Source: JBFGJH01 sp041586155
Lineage (GTDB): Bacteria; Actinomycetota; Acidimicrobiia; Spongiisociales; JAENVV01
Direction of reading: 5' to 3'
DNA: 64,000 nt
Assembly: GCA_041586155.1 (NCBI GenBank)
Contig: JBFHAT010000007.1
Location: 1-64,000 of the forward strand
The position numbers were made by a program, and so were the translations under genes. The notes under the pieces are model-generated. The model was given only the letters and a program-made list of their open reading frames with translations, was not told the DNA's origin and did not search any database. The stretch's first letter is position 1. Each line of letters starts with the position of its first letter. Shown here piece after piece: positions 7,106 to 15,664 of this stretch.

Positions 7106-7111
7106 TAGTGT
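7106..7111 (+). promoter_or_regulatory. -10 box TAGTGT before the SDR epimerase
   Basis: TAGTGT lies 30 bases before the ATG at 7142, and a GGGGAGA Shine-Dalgarno lies between, so this unit has a normal leader. Confidence 0.35.
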
Positions 7112-7141
7112 CGCCGGGCAGGTGATGACTGGGGAGACGCG

Positions 7142-8026
7142 ATGGATGTGTTGATCGCAGGCGGCAGCGGCTACATCGGTCGGCGAATCAAGGCTGCCCT
7201 CGAGGTTGGCGGCCACACGGTGCGTGTGTTGAGCCGATCTCCTGAACGGGGCAACGTCGTGTGGGACCCGGATGACGGCCTGTTCGACCCATCGGTCGTG
7301 AACGAGGTCGATGTCGTCATCACCGCCATGGGCGTGCCAATCACGGGCCGCCTCACCGATCGCAAGAAGGAACGGGTCATGTCCTCACGCGTGCGGCCGA
7401 CTCAGCTTTTGGCGAAGGCGATCGCCGAGGCAGAGCGCAGACCGCACACGTTCGTTTCCATGTCCGCCATCAACTACTACGGGGACAGGGGTGACGAGGT
7501 GATCGACGAGTCGACGTCGCCGGGCGAAGGCTTCTTGGCCGACGTCACCCATCATTGGGAGGCGGCGACCGAGCCGGCGGCTGCGGCGGGGGTGCGGGTG
7601 GCGATCGCTCGCGTCGCCCCCGTGATGGGACGCGGCAGCGACGTCTTCACGCCGCTGTACCGGGTGTTTTCGCTCGGTTTGGGGGGCAAGATGGGCTCCG
7701 GCGAACAGTATTGGTCCTGGATCAGCGACACCGACGTCGGTAGGGCGTTTGCGTTTCTCGTCGAACGCGAGGACTTGTCCGGCCCCTTCAATCTGTGCGC
7801 ACCCGATCCGATGCGCAACGCTGAGTTCGCCGAGACGCTCGGCGAGGCGATGTCCCGACCGTCGTTCTTCACGGTGCCCGAGTTCGCCCTCAAGTTGGCA
7901 TTGGGTCAGGAGACGCCCGAGGAGCTGCTCCTCGGGAGCCTGCGGGTGATGCCGACCCGGCTGTTGGAGGCGGGTTTCGAGTTCCGGCATCCACGCCTCG
8001 AGGACGCCTTCGCCGACATTCTGTGA
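7142..8026 (+). CDS. TIGR01777 family NAD-dependent epimerase/dehydratase (YfcH-like)
   Basis: The 294-residue product is an extended short-chain dehydrogenase/reductase. The Rossmann motif GGSGYIGRRI is at residues 7-16. The family-specific segments NEVDVVITAMGVPITGRLTD, SMSAINYYGDRGDEVIDES (with the YYG in place of a catalytic YxxxK) and GLGGKMGSGEQYWSWISDTD follow. A C-terminal DUF1731-like tail (MPTRLLEAGFEFRHPRLEDA) completes the family pattern. YfcH-type proteins bind NAD(P), but their substrate is not established. ATG 7142 is preceded by GGGGAGA. The gene is the first intact one after the tRNA-Arg half copy and looks native. Confidence 0.85.
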   Translation: MDVLIAGGSGYIGRRIKAALEVGGHTVRVLSRSPERGNVVWDPDDGLFDPSVVNEVDVVITAMGVPITGRLTDRKKERVMSSRVRPTQLLAKAIAEAERRPHTFVSMSAINYYGDRGDEVIDESTSPGEGFLADVTHHWEAATEPAAAAGVRVAIARVAPVMGRGSDVFTPLYRVFSLGLGGKMGSGEQYWSWISDTDVGRAFAFLVEREDLSGPFNLCAPDPMRNAEFAETLGEAMSRPSFFTVPEFALKLALGQETPEELLLGSLRVMPTRLLEAGFEFRHPRLEDAFADIL

Positions 8027-8060
8027 TACGGAGGCCTTCCGAGGCCGGTCGCGACACCGC

Positions 8061-8066
8061 TAACCT
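8061..8066 (+). promoter_or_regulatory. -10 box TAACCT, leaderless type
   Basis: TAACCT ends 8 bases before the ATG at 8075, and no Shine-Dalgarno lies between. Confidence 0.5.
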
Positions 8067-8074
8067 CTCCGGCG

Positions 8075-9496
8075 ATGGCCGATCGCACGCTGGAGCCGCT
8101 GAGCTTCCTCGACACATCGTTCCTCGCCCTCGACAGTCGCACCACCCACATGCACGTCGGATCCGTCGCCATCTTCGAGGGGGGCGGGCTGGTCGACGCA
8201 GCCGGCAGCCTCGACGTCGATCGGATACGCAGGTTCATCGAAGCCCGGCTCCACTATGTGCCTCGCTACCGCCAGCACTTGGCTTGGATTCCGATCGAGC
8301 GTTATCCGGTGTGGGTCGACGACCAGCACTTCAATCTCGAGTACCACGTCCGTCACACGAGCCTGCCCCAGCCGGGCAGCCTGGAGGAGCTGAAGTCGCT
8401 GGCCGGGCGGATCATGTCGAACAAGCTCGACCAGTCGAAGCCGCTTTGGGAGTTGTGGTTCGTCGAGGGTCTGGCCGACGGACGCTTTGCGCTGATCGCC
8501 AAGATCCACCATTGCATGATCGACGGTATGTCCGGTGTCGACCTGATGACCGTCATGATGAGCATGGTGCCCGACGCCTCGATCGCCGAGGTTCCTCAGT
8601 GGCGTCCCCGGCCCGAGCCCACGGGCGCCGAGCTGCTGGTGGGCGATGTCGCTCGGCGCCTACGCGGCACGCTGGATCGGATGGCCAGCACATCCGAGTT
8701 GCGCGACAAGAGTCAGGAGGCGGTTGCCTCTCTGCTGCGGAGAGGGACGGCCGTGTCGGCTTCGCTCGCGTCAGGCTGGTTGAAGCGGGGCGACGAGAAT
8801 CCCCTCAACAAGCCGATCGGACCCAACCGCCGTTTCACGTGGGCGGACACGACGTTGGAGGACGCCAAGACCGTCAGGCACGCCTTTGGGGCGTCGATCA
8901 ACGACGTCGTGCTGACGACTGTGGCGGGCACCGTTCGCAAGTTCCTGAGTGAGCACAGGGGAATGGACGTTTCCGGCCTGACGTATCGGGTGATGGCCCC
9001 GGTCTCGGTTCGGAAGAAAGACCAACGTGGCACGCTCGGCAACCAGGTGGCGATGTGGCTGGTCAACCTGCCCGTGTCTGAGCCGGATCCAGTGAAACGT
9101 ATCGAGGCGGTCAAGTCGGAGACGCAGCATTTGAAGCGTTCGAACCAGGCGTTGGGAGCGGCAACGCTGGTGCAAATGAGCTCCGGTGCCCCGCTCACGT
9201 TGGTGGCGTTGGGAACCAGACTGGCAGCCGGTCGACGCCCATTCGCCACGACGGTCACGAACGTGCCGGGCCCCCAGATCCCTCTGTATTTCATGGATGC
9301 CGAGCTGGTGCAGCAGTATCCGCTGGTGCCGCTGTGGCAGCACCACGGGTATGGCGTGGCCGTGTTCTCGTACAACGGGCGTATGGCGTGGGGCATCAAC
9401 AGCGACTGGGATCTCATGCCCGACAACGAAGACTTCGTCGCCTGTCTGTATGACGCCCGTGACGAGTTGTTGCAGGCTGCGGCGGCGGCCGGCTAG
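8075..9496 (+). CDS. wax ester synthase / diacylglycerol acyltransferase (WS/DGAT)
   Basis: The 473-residue protein makes triacylglycerol or wax esters by moving an acyl group from acyl-CoA to diacylglycerol or a fatty alcohol at the inner face of the membrane. The N-terminal condensation-like domain begins LSFLDTSFLALDSRTTHMHV, as in actinobacterial Tgs proteins. The catalytic motif is complete: KIHHCMIDGMSGVDLM near residues 148-163 (HHxxxDG). The C-terminal WS/DGAT domain contains the family blocks GNQVAMWLVNLPV and TVTNVPGPQIPLYFMDAELV. The length matches the family. The enzyme implies storage of neutral lipid, common in actinobacteria. Its stop overlaps the convergent gene at 9493 by four bases. 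Confidence 0.92.
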   Translation: MADRTLEPLSFLDTSFLALDSRTTHMHVGSVAIFEGGGLVDAAGSLDVDRIRRFIEARLHYVPRYRQHLAWIPIERYPVWVDDQHFNLEYHVRHTSLPQPGSLEELKSLAGRIMSNKLDQSKPLWELWFVEGLADGRFALIAKIHHCMIDGMSGVDLMTVMMSMVPDASIAEVPQWRPRPEPTGAELLVGDVARRLRGTLDRMASTSELRDKSQEAVASLLRRGTAVSASLASGWLKRGDENPLNKPIGPNRRFTWADTTLEDAKTVRHAFGASINDVVLTTVAGTVRKFLSEHRGMDVSGLTYRVMAPVSVRKKDQRGTLGNQVAMWLVNLPVSEPDPVKRIEAVKSETQHLKRSNQALGAATLVQMSSGAPLTLVALGTRLAAGRRPFATTVTNVPGPQIPLYFMDAELVQQYPLVPLWQHHGYGVAVFSYNGRMAWGINSDWDLMPDNEDFVACLYDARDELLQAAAAAG

Positions 9497-9894
9497 GTCC
9501 CCTCGGACAGCGCAGACGCTTTGGCGGCGCCCCACCTCAGGTGCGCCTCCCAGACGGTCCGGCCCAGTTCTCTGGTGGATGGGGGCGCCAGGTCGTAGCG
9601 ATCTCCCGGCAGGGCCCGGATCGTCCCTTCGTCGCGGGTGGGCGCCGGAACGCCGGCGGCGGCCAGGCTGTCGCCCACGAAACGGAGCGACTCTTGAAAC
9701 ACCTCGAGGGGCCCGCGGGGCTGGTCGGAGTAGGGCCGGCTGAGCAACTCCTGCAACGCATGGGCCAGCCACGCTTCACCGGCGTCCACCGCCTGTTGGT
9801 CGACCTCGACGCCGAGTCGCTGCGTGACCCGCCGGACGTAGGGCCTGTACACGGCGACCAGCGCACGCTGTAGCACGACGGCTTCGCGACTCAC
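9493..9894 (-). CDS. hypothetical protein, 133 residues
   Basis: I do not recognise this protein. It is soluble, with no signal peptide or membrane segment. It is mostly helical by composition and rich in Ala, Arg and Leu. The N-terminal half has the look of a helical bundle (LQRALVAVYRPYVRRVTQRL, then AGEAWLAHALQELLSRPY). The start is GTG at 9894. It lies seven bases after the stop end of the CvpA-CAP gene on the same strand and is probably transcribed with it. It converges with the WS/DGAT gene. Codon use is like its neighbours, so it is probably real. Confidence 0.6.
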   Translation of the reverse strand: MSREAVVLQRALVAVYRPYVRRVTQRLGVEVDQQAVDAGEAWLAHALQELLSRPYSDQPRGPLEVFQESLRFVGDSLAAAGVPAPTRDEGTIRALPGDRYDLAPPSTRELGRTVWEAHLRWGAAKASALSEGT

Positions 9895-9901
9895 GAAGCG
9901 C

Positions 9902-10870
9902 TCATTGGGTAAACACTTGTACGACCATCAGGCCGAGCGGACCGTCGACGACTCCTATTCCCACCCGTGTGAACTCAGGGCGGACGATGTTCTCCCGATG
10001 ACCTTGGCTGTCCATGAGTCCTTCGTGTACGAGTCCGGGTGTCGCCGCGAGCGCCAGGTTTTCGCCGGCGAGCCGGAACCTGATCCCGGCGTCCTGTAAA
10101 CGATCTCCAACCTGTCCCGACACCGGTGACGTGTGGGCGAAGTAGCCATCCGTGTACATCTCGAAGGCATGGCTGCGGCCAACGTCGGCCAGCCCGTCCG
10201 ACCAGGCGAGCGGATCGACTCCTGCGTCTACTCGCGCAGCGTTGAGCCGAGCGAAGACCTCCAGGGCCGCGGCGGGAGCATTGTTGAGCCGGTTGCGCGG
10301 CTGAGGTTCCAGCTCGATGCGCTCGTCGACGCCGATGACCACCTCTCGGTTGCCCACCAACCGCTGCAGCGCCAGCACAGATTCGAGGACGTCGTCACCA
10401 GCGACGGCATGGAAGGCTCGCTGGGTGGGCAGGTCGGGATTGGTCAACGCATCGACCAGGGTCGAATCGTCGAGGGCCTCGGCGAATCCACCGGGGAGAG
10501 GAAGGACGACCATGACCGACAGAATGAGCGTGGCGAGCGCCCAGCCCCATCCCAGAGCGACACCACACCCCAGGGCTCGGTTCGACAGCTGCAGGCCCGG
10601 CTGGTTCATCGCTCGAGAAAGGAAGTGGGCGCCGATGCTTGCGGCGATGCCAACCAGGAGGAACACGGTGATGCCGCCCACCAGCCGAGCTGGGCCTTCC
10701 GACAGACCGGTCCAGCCTGCGTAGAAATCGCCCGCCACGCCCGATAGGCGAAAGGCGAAGACGATGCCCAGAATGAGACCGAGCAGATCCATCAGCTCTT
10801 TGACAAAGCCACGCAGCCAGCCCCTCACCGCCAGAGCCGCGAAGCCGATACCCAAGAGGAAGTCGATCAC
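9902..10870 (-). CDS. CvpA-family membrane protein with C-terminal CAP (SCP/PR1) domain
   Basis: The first 170 or so residues are a CvpA-type membrane domain with four predicted helices (VIDFLLGIGFAALAVRGWLR, GLILGIVFAFRL, GGITVFLLVGIAASIGAHFL, GVALGWGWALATLILSVMVV). After a linker, residues 200-322 form a CAP domain: LNAARVDAGVDPLAWSDGLA, a metal-site-like SHAFEMYTDGYFAHTSP, the GENLA box and GLMDSQGHRENIVRP. The CAP part would face outside the cell. The architecture recalls mycobacterial MarP, where CvpA is joined to a serine protease. The GTG start at 10870 overlaps the stop of the upstream editing-protein gene by GTGA and gives 322 residues; longer in-frame starts run through that gene. 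Confidence 0.8.
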   Translation of the reverse strand: MIDFLLGIGFAALAVRGWLRGFVKELMDLLGLILGIVFAFRLSGVAGDFYAGWTGLSEGPARLVGGITVFLLVGIAASIGAHFLSRAMNQPGLQLSNRALGCGVALGWGWALATLILSVMVVLPLPGGFAEALDDSTLVDALTNPDLPTQRAFHAVAGDDVLESVLALQRLVGNREVVIGVDERIELEPQPRNRLNNAPAAALEVFARLNAARVDAGVDPLAWSDGLADVGRSHAFEMYTDGYFAHTSPVSGQVGDRLQDAGIRFRLAGENLALAATPGLVHEGLMDSQGHRENIVRPEFTRVGIGVVDGPLGLMVVQVFTQ

Positions 10871-11577
10871 TGAGCGAGCTCGATCCGGATCCGCTTGTTG
10901 GCTTTCCCCTTGGATTCGGTGCCGACCACCTTGACGGCACCCACTTCTCCGGTTGTGCGCACATGCGTGCCACCATCGGCTTGCTTGTCGAGGCCGACGA
11001 TGTCGACGACTCGGATCGGGTCGATCGACGGCGGCAGCAGGCTCACCTGCGTTCGAATCAGGTCGGGATCGGCCAAAGCCTCGGCTCGGCGCAGGTACCG
11101 GATCGCCGTTTCGTGGTTGCGGCGCAGCGCATCGTTCAGCTTCTCCTCGACCGTTTCGCCGAACGCGACCGAGATCGAATCGAGCGGGAAATCGGCGCGA
11201 GCCACGCCCGGCTCCATGTTCGAGCCGGTCACCTTGACGCCGAACTCGTACCACAGTATGGCGGTCAAGGCGTGCAGGGCGGTGTGAGTCCGCATCAGCC
11301 GGTGGCGCCGGTCCCAGTCGATGATGGCCTCGACCGGGGCCCCCACGTCCGGCGCGGCCCCCTCGAACTGGTGAACGGGGACGCCCTTCACCCGGAACGT
11401 GTCGGTGACGGGAAGCTCGCCCCATTCGCCCACGAGCAGGCCGGTATCGCCCGGCTGGCCGCCGCCGCGTGAGTAGAACACGGTGCGATCGAGGATCAGA
11501 CCCTGTTCGATGACATCCACGACCCGAGCCTCGGTGGACCGCACGTAGGCGTCACGGGGTGCGATCTCTTCGGTCAT
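10867..11577 (-). CDS. alanyl-tRNA editing protein (AlaX-like)
   Basis: The 236-residue product is a free-standing editing domain related to the second half of alanyl-tRNA synthetase. It would hydrolyse Ser- or Gly-tRNA-Ala. The zinc-site motif HTALHALTAIL contains the H-x3-H pair. A second block, DKQADGGTHVRTTGEVG, has the C/Q-x-x-x-H ending typical of AlaX, although the usual Cys is Gln (KQADGGTH), as in some AlaX variants. The N-terminal FYSRGGGQPGDTG block is diagnostic of the AlaRS editing fold. The ATG at 11577 is supported by a -10 box 8 bases upstream. The downstream CvpA-CAP gene overlaps by four bases. Confidence 0.88.
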   Translation of the reverse strand: MTEEIAPRDAYVRSTEARVVDVIEQGLILDRTVFYSRGGGQPGDTGLLVGEWGELPVTDTFRVKGVPVHQFEGAAPDVGAPVEAIIDWDRRHRLMRTHTALHALTAILWYEFGVKVTGSNMEPGVARADFPLDSISVAFGETVEEKLNDALRRNHETAIRYLRRAEALADPDLIRTQVSLLPPSIDPIRVVDIVGLDKQADGGTHVRTTGEVGAVKVVGTESKGKANKRIRIELAQ

Positions 11578-11585
11578 GCGGTGCC

Positions 11586-11591
11586 AGCGTA
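11586..11591 (-). promoter_or_regulatory. -10 box TACGCT, leaderless type
   Basis: On the reverse strand TACGCT ends 8 bases before the ATG at 11577. Confidence 0.45.
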
Positions 11592-11619
11592 CCCACGTCG
11601 GTCGGCAATCTCGGCCACC

Positions 11620-11625
11620 TAGACT
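11620..11625 (+). promoter_or_regulatory. -10 box TAGACT, leaderless type
   Basis: TAGACT ends 7 bases before the ATG at 11633, forming a back-to-back promoter pair with the box at 11586. Confidence 0.5.
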
Positions 11626-11632
11626 ACCGCCG

Positions 11633-12298
11633 ATGTCCGGGCCGATGACCCAGCACCGGAAAGACGGAATCCTGCTGGCAGTCGCCACCGGCGTCGTGGG
11701 AGTCACGTTCGGCGTCCTCGCCGACAGCGCAGGTTTGACGATCGCACAGGGCGCCTTCATGTCGGCGTTTGTCTTCACCGGGGCATCACAGTTCGCCGCG
11801 GTCAGCGTGATCTCCAGCGGCGGCACCATTGCCGCGGCGCTGGGAGGCGCTCTGGTGCTTGCTGCTCGCAACACGTTGTATGGCCCGGCCGTGCGGGCGA
11901 TGCTTCCCAATCGGCTGCTGCCGAGGTTGGGAGCGGCCCAGTTCGTCATCGATGAGACGACGGCCATGGCCACCGCTCAGCCCGACCGGCACTCCGGCCG
12001 TGACGCGTTCTGGGTGACCTCGATCGCGCTGTGGACACTGTGGCAGGTCGGCACGCTGGTGGGCATGCTGGCAGGACGCTCGATTGCCGACCCGTCCGCA
12101 TACGGCTTGGATGCAGCATTTCCGGCCGCCTTCATCGCGCTGATCGTCCCTCACCTGCGCCGCGTGGAGGGCAGGATCGCCGCCGCGGTGGGTGGCTTGG
12201 CGGCGCTGATTGCGATTCCTTTCACGCCGGCGGGTGTCCCGATCCTGATCGCAGCGGTGGGGGTGGTCGCCGGATCGGCGCGGAGGCCAGTCCAATGA
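11633..12298 (+). CDS. azlC: AzlC-family branched-chain amino acid exporter, large subunit
   Basis: The 221-residue membrane protein has the AzlC/YgaZ/BrnF pattern. It opens with GVTFGVLADSAGLTIAQGAF, then FTGASQFAAVSVI, where the family has its conserved ASQF. ARNTLYGPAVRAMLP and several further transmembrane helices follow. With the small AzlD subunit it exports branched-chain amino acids or related compounds. ATG 11633 has a -10 box 7 bases upstream. It overlaps azlD by ATGA, so the two subunits are translated together. Confidence 0.85.
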   Translation: MSGPMTQHRKDGILLAVATGVVGVTFGVLADSAGLTIAQGAFMSAFVFTGASQFAAVSVISSGGTIAAALGGALVLAARNTLYGPAVRAMLPNRLLPRLGAAQFVIDETTAMATAQPDRHSGRDAFWVTSIALWTLWQVGTLVGMLAGRSIADPSAYGLDAAFPAAFIALIVPHLRRVEGRIAAAVGGLAALIAIPFTPAGVPILIAAVGVVAGSARRPVQ

Positions 12299-12585
12299 CC
12301 TGGACGGCATTGGCGGTCCTCGCCGTCGGCGCCTACGGATTCAAGGCTCTGGGGGTGGTGGGCGACTCCACGCCCTCTCGTGATCGTCTGGCCTCTCTGA
12401 TCCCTGCCGCCCTGTTCGCGGGCCTGATCGTGGTGCTGACCGTGGAGACGGACGGGCAACTGGCATTCGACGCCCGGCTGGCCGGGGCGGCGGCGGCAGG
12501 GCTTGCGGCGTGGCGACGGGCGTCGTTCATCGTGGTGGTGCTGGCGGCGATGGTGGCGACGATGGCCTTACGCGCCGTCGCCTGA
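12295..12585 (+). CDS. azlD: AzlD-family small subunit of the branched-chain amino acid exporter
   Basis: The 96-residue product has four short hydrophobic segments and the AzlD/YgaH features WTALAVLAVGAYGFKALGVV and RLASLIPAALFAGLIVVLTV. It forms the exporter with the product of the preceding gene, which it overlaps by ATGA. It converges on the AI-2E-family gene with no intergenic space. Confidence 0.85.
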   Translation: MTWTALAVLAVGAYGFKALGVVGDSTPSRDRLASLIPAALFAGLIVVLTVETDGQLAFDARLAGAAAAGLAAWRRASFIVVVLAAMVATMALRAVA

Positions 12586-13800
12586 TCAGCGGTTCGGCTC
12601 CTGGCGACGGCGACGAACGACCGGCCGCGACACTTGCATCCGGCCCACACGGCCCAATCGCCCAGCCAGACTGTCGGGGGAGGGCGGACCGTACTCGACG
12701 ACATACCCTTCGGACGCCTCTTCCCAATGCTGTCCCAGCACCCTGGTCCGCCAGAAATGGGACACCAGCACCTTGCCGAACGCAGTGATCGGCACGGCCA
12801 GCAACAAACCCAGCACTCCTCCCAGCGAGCCGCCCACCAGCAACGCCAGGATGATCAGCGCCGGATGAAGCTTGACGGTGGCCCGCAGTACGAGCGGCGA
12901 GATGATGTGATTGTCGACCTGCTGCACGGCGAGGAACAGCAGAGCCACGGCGACGGCCAGTCCGAGATCGCCGAGCACCAGGGCAACCATCGTTGCCAGG
13001 ACACCCGAAATCCACGGTCCGACGAATGGAACCAAGTTGGTCAGACCGGCGATCAAGCCAAGGATCAGCCACAATTCCACACCGAGGAAGTACAAGCCGG
13101 TGCCGGCCATCAGTCCGACGATGAGAGCCACGAACAGCTGTCCGCGCACGAACCCGCCGAGCGCCTTCGAGAGGTTGTGACCCAGTGCAGTCAGCTCCTC
13201 CTGGTACTGCGGTGGGACCAACTCCTGCAGCTCTTCGCTCAGGCGAGGGGCATCGATCAGTAGGTAGAAGGCAATGACGGGGGTGACGATGAGGAGCGCC
13301 ACCGCCTCGGCAAGACTGCCTAGGAACGAGATCACCGTCCCGGCCAGACCCTGCAGGTCTTCGGTGAGCTGCTCATCGGGCTGCTGAGTGACCTGGGCGA
13401 TCAGGTCCTCGTAGGTGAGGAACTGGACGTCGAACCCGAGCGCCATGCCGGTGCGTTCGATGAAGTCGAGGGCGTCGTTGGCGATCACGGGGATCTGGGC
13501 GCCGAGCGCCTCGGCCTGCTGAGAGATGATCGGCGCGGTGAGGACGATCAGCGCGGTCAGCAGACCGCCGAACAAGAGGTACGAGACGACGGCTCCGAGC
13601 GGACGGGGCAGTCCCATCTTGCGCAGACGCGTGACGAAGGGGTTGAGCAGGTAGACGATGGCGAATGCGAAAACGATGGGTATCCAGATGATCTGGACCT
13701 TCCAAGCCGTCCATCCGATCGCGACCGCCACGAGTAGACCGCCCACGATTGCCCAGGCAGCGACTGCAAACCGGCGCAATCGGTCGGCGAAGTCATCCAT
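12586..13800 (-). CDS. AI-2E transporter (PerM) family membrane protein
   Basis: The 404-residue product has about eight transmembrane segments in the family order. Two helices at the N-terminus are followed by the periplasmic part (residues 80-150). The conserved block LGHNLSKALGGFVRGQLFVA is near residue 215. GLTNLVPFVGPWISGVLATM and QQVDNHIISPLVLRATVKLH, both hallmarks of the family, lie near 265 and 310. Members include the TqsA AI-2 exporter and sodium/proton antiporters, so the substrate cannot be named. ATG 13800 lies 7 bases after a TACACT box. The 60-residue tail is charged and probably cytoplasmic. Confidence 0.85.
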   Translation of the reverse strand: MDDFADRLRRFAVAAWAIVGGLLVAVAIGWTAWKVQIIWIPIVFAFAIVYLLNPFVTRLRKMGLPRPLGAVVSYLLFGGLLTALIVLTAPIISQQAEALGAQIPVIANDALDFIERTGMALGFDVQFLTYEDLIAQVTQQPDEQLTEDLQGLAGTVISFLGSLAEAVALLIVTPVIAFYLLIDAPRLSEELQELVPPQYQEELTALGHNLSKALGGFVRGQLFVALIVGLMAGTGLYFLGVELWLILGLIAGLTNLVPFVGPWISGVLATMVALVLGDLGLAVAVALLFLAVQQVDNHIISPLVLRATVKLHPALIILALLVGGSLGGVLGLLLAVPITAFGKVLVSHFWRTRVLGQHWEEASEGYVVEYGPPSPDSLAGRLGRVGRMQVSRPVVRRRRQEPNR

Positions 13801-13807
13801 CGACCTG

Positions 13808-13813
13808 AGTGTA
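13808..13813 (-). promoter_or_regulatory. -10 box TACACT, leaderless type
   Basis: On the reverse strand TACACT ends 7 bases before the ATG at 13800. Confidence 0.5.
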
Positions 13814-13826
13814 CCGGTGGTTCAAT

Positions 13827-14837
13827 TCATGACTCGATGACCCGCACGGTCGCATCGGTCGCCACGATCACGGTGAAGTCTCCTCCCCCCTCCGGCGAGG
13901 TTGCCCCCCGTTCGGTGGTCGTCCATTCGGATGGCACCTCGGCGACTCCTTCTACACCGATCCCGGCGTCCGATGGGACGCTGACCACGAAGGTTCCGCT
14001 CTCGAAGCGCAATTGGGCGCCGGCCGCCACCGCCGCCACCACCACGTTCCCTCCCCCTCGGAACACGCTCGTGTCGACCATGGTGCCCGAGAGATCGGCG
14101 TCCAGGTCGGTCGCCTCGACGGTCAGCCGCCACCTGCCCGCCTCGTTGATCACCACCGCCCAGCCCGCCCCACGGTGCAATCCCGGCGACTCGTGTTCGG
14201 CCAGGGTCACGTCGGGTGGCTCGGTGTCGAGGCCGTCCGCAGAGGGGACCGCCACATTGCCGCCGCCGGTGAGCAGCGACGCAGAGAAGGAGACTGGAAG
14301 GGACGACGACCGAAGCTCGAGCCGTCCGGGCACGGCCATCGTCAAAGCCGCTTCCCCGCCGGTGAACGGCCGCCCACGTGACTCGACCGAGGAGGGAAGG
14401 CCATGCCAGGCGGTGATGTGCAGCGCCAGGACGGCGAGCAACCCGGTGAGGGCGAGGAGCGCCACGGCCGACCCGAACCGGGAGGGCCAAGATGCCCGGT
14501 TGACGAACCAGACGATCGCCCCGATCGCGACAAGTGCAAAGTAGGGCCACACCGACACCACGTCGAGCACGATGCTCGCTCGCAGTACGTCAGCGGCGAC
14601 AGCAGCGGCGGTGAGGGCGAGGACGACGGCCACCATCGTCCACGACCACCACGTCCACAGGGTACGGATCGTTGGCAGGACCGAATGGTCCGGCTCGAGG
14701 ATCAGCTCGCTGGTGTCTTCGTTCCATGGGTCCGGCGCCCCGTCGGCCGCTCCGGTCGAGGGCGGGATGGGTGGCACCGACGCGTCGCCGTCATCTGCAT
14801 CGACCGCCGCGATGGTCGCCTCGTCGCCGTCGTTCAT
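13827..14837 (-). CDS. membrane protein with C-terminal DUF4097/LiaF-like beta repeat region
   Basis: The 336-residue product has an acidic N-terminal tail of about 60 residues. Three to four transmembrane helices follow (WWSWTMVAVVLALTAAAVAA, VWPYFALVAIGAIVWFV, VALLALTGLLAVLALHI). The exported C-terminal half is made of short alternating beta strands (GRLELRSSSLPVSFSASLLT, GNVVVAAVAAGAQLRFESGT, GGGDFTVIVATDATVRV). This pattern resembles DUF4097/DUF2154-type domains of envelope stress proteins such as LiaF, but I see no diagnostic motif. It follows the LytR_C gene by two bases and is probably co-transcribed with it, which suggests an envelope role. The function is unknown. Confidence 0.6.
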   Translation of the reverse strand: MNDGDEATIAAVDADDGDASVPPIPPSTGAADGAPDPWNEDTSELILEPDHSVLPTIRTLWTWWSWTMVAVVLALTAAAVAADVLRASIVLDVVSVWPYFALVAIGAIVWFVNRASWPSRFGSAVALLALTGLLAVLALHITAWHGLPSSVESRGRPFTGGEAALTMAVPGRLELRSSSLPVSFSASLLTGGGNVAVPSADGLDTEPPDVTLAEHESPGLHRGAGWAVVINEAGRWRLTVEATDLDADLSGTMVDTSVFRGGGNVVVAAVAAGAQLRFESGTFVVSVPSDAGIGVEGVAEVPSEWTTTERGATSPEGGGDFTVIVATDATVRVIES

Positions 14838-14839
14838 GA

Positions 14840-15472
14840 TCAGGGGTAGGAGCTGCCGAGCACCACCAGGAGGTCCGCCGACGGTTCGGCCGCGGGGTTC
14901 GGAGCGGTGGTGGTCGCGCCTGCCAGCTCGGCTGCCAGCGTTGCTGCTTCTTCCGCGAAGCCGGGCACGTAGAAGACCGTGGTGGTCTGCAGGCGCGTTC
15001 CATAGTTGTCCTGCAGGCGCATCACATATCCGAGCGCGCGAAGCTGGGCGGTGACGGTGGCGGCCAGGCCCCGACGTCCCGTCGAGTTGAGGACGCGCAC
15101 CGTGATCTCACTGGGTGGCAGCTCGGGTTCGGGCGCGGTGGTGACGGTCGTCGTCGGGGCGACGGTGGACGTGGTGGTGGCGGTCGGAGCCGTCGATCCC
15201 GTCGGAGCCGTGGTGGCGGGTGGGCGGGTGGTGGGAGGAGGAGGCGGCGTCGCCTCGGTCGTGGTCACTGGGGGCAGGGTGGTCGGGATCGTGGGAGCCT
15301 GGATGGTCGTTGGCGCCGCCGACGAACCGGGATCGTCGGACCCGAAGACTTGTGATGTGAGGAACCAGGCGGCGCCAAAGACGATGACCGCTCCGATGAG
15401 CCAGCGCAGCCCGAACCACACCAGGTCGCGGTAGAACTGCGAGTTGTCGGAGGCAGCGTGTTTTCCAGGCAT
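14840..15472 (-). CDS. membrane-anchored LytR C-terminal domain protein
   Basis: The 210-residue product has one transmembrane anchor (LRWLIGAVIVFGAAWFLTS). A Thr/Pro/Val-rich linker of about 80 residues (15130-15310) reaches across the wall. The C-terminal LytR_C domain of about 85 residues (ITVRVLNSTGRRGLAATVTA, LGYVMRLQDNYG, TTVFYVPGFAEEAATLA) follows. LytR_C occurs at the end of LytR-CpsA-Psr ligases and also alone in actinobacteria, where it is thought to bind wall polymers. The catalytic LCP domain is absent. The gene lies between tRNA-Thr and the membrane protein at 13827. The GC-rich low-complexity linker looks like a repeat at the DNA level but is coding. Confidence 0.8.
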   Translation of the reverse strand: MPGKHAASDNSQFYRDLVWFGLRWLIGAVIVFGAAWFLTSQVFGSDDPGSSAAPTTIQAPTIPTTLPPVTTTEATPPPPPTTRPPATTAPTGSTAPTATTTSTVAPTTTVTTAPEPELPPSEITVRVLNSTGRRGLAATVTAQLRALGYVMRLQDNYGTRLQTTTVFYVPGFAEEAATLAAELAGATTTAPNPAAEPSADLLVVLGSSYP

Positions 15473-15535
15473 GGGCAGTTTGTTGTCGGCGAGGCCAGCT
15501 TAGGACGGGGAACGGGCTGGTCCCGTGATCTCGGT

Positions 15536-15612
15536 TGGAGCTGGCGGAGGGACTCGAACCCTCGACCTGCCGCTTACAAGGCGGCTGCTCTGGCCAACTG
15601 AGCTACGCCAGC
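15536..15612 (-). tRNA. tRNA-Thr (anticodon TGT)
   Basis: The reverse strand folds into a cloverleaf with acceptor GCTGGCG/CGCCAGC, D arm GCTCAGTTGGCCAGAGC, anticodon loop CTTGTAA (TGT) and T loop TTCGAGT. The 3' CCA is encoded, giving 77 bases. It reads ACA and related Thr codons. It lies downstream of rlmB on the same strand. Confidence 0.96.
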
Positions 15613-15664
15613 CTGGGAGTGAGGCAGTGTATCAGCGCTCCCCGGCTCTCCACCCACGAGCGGT

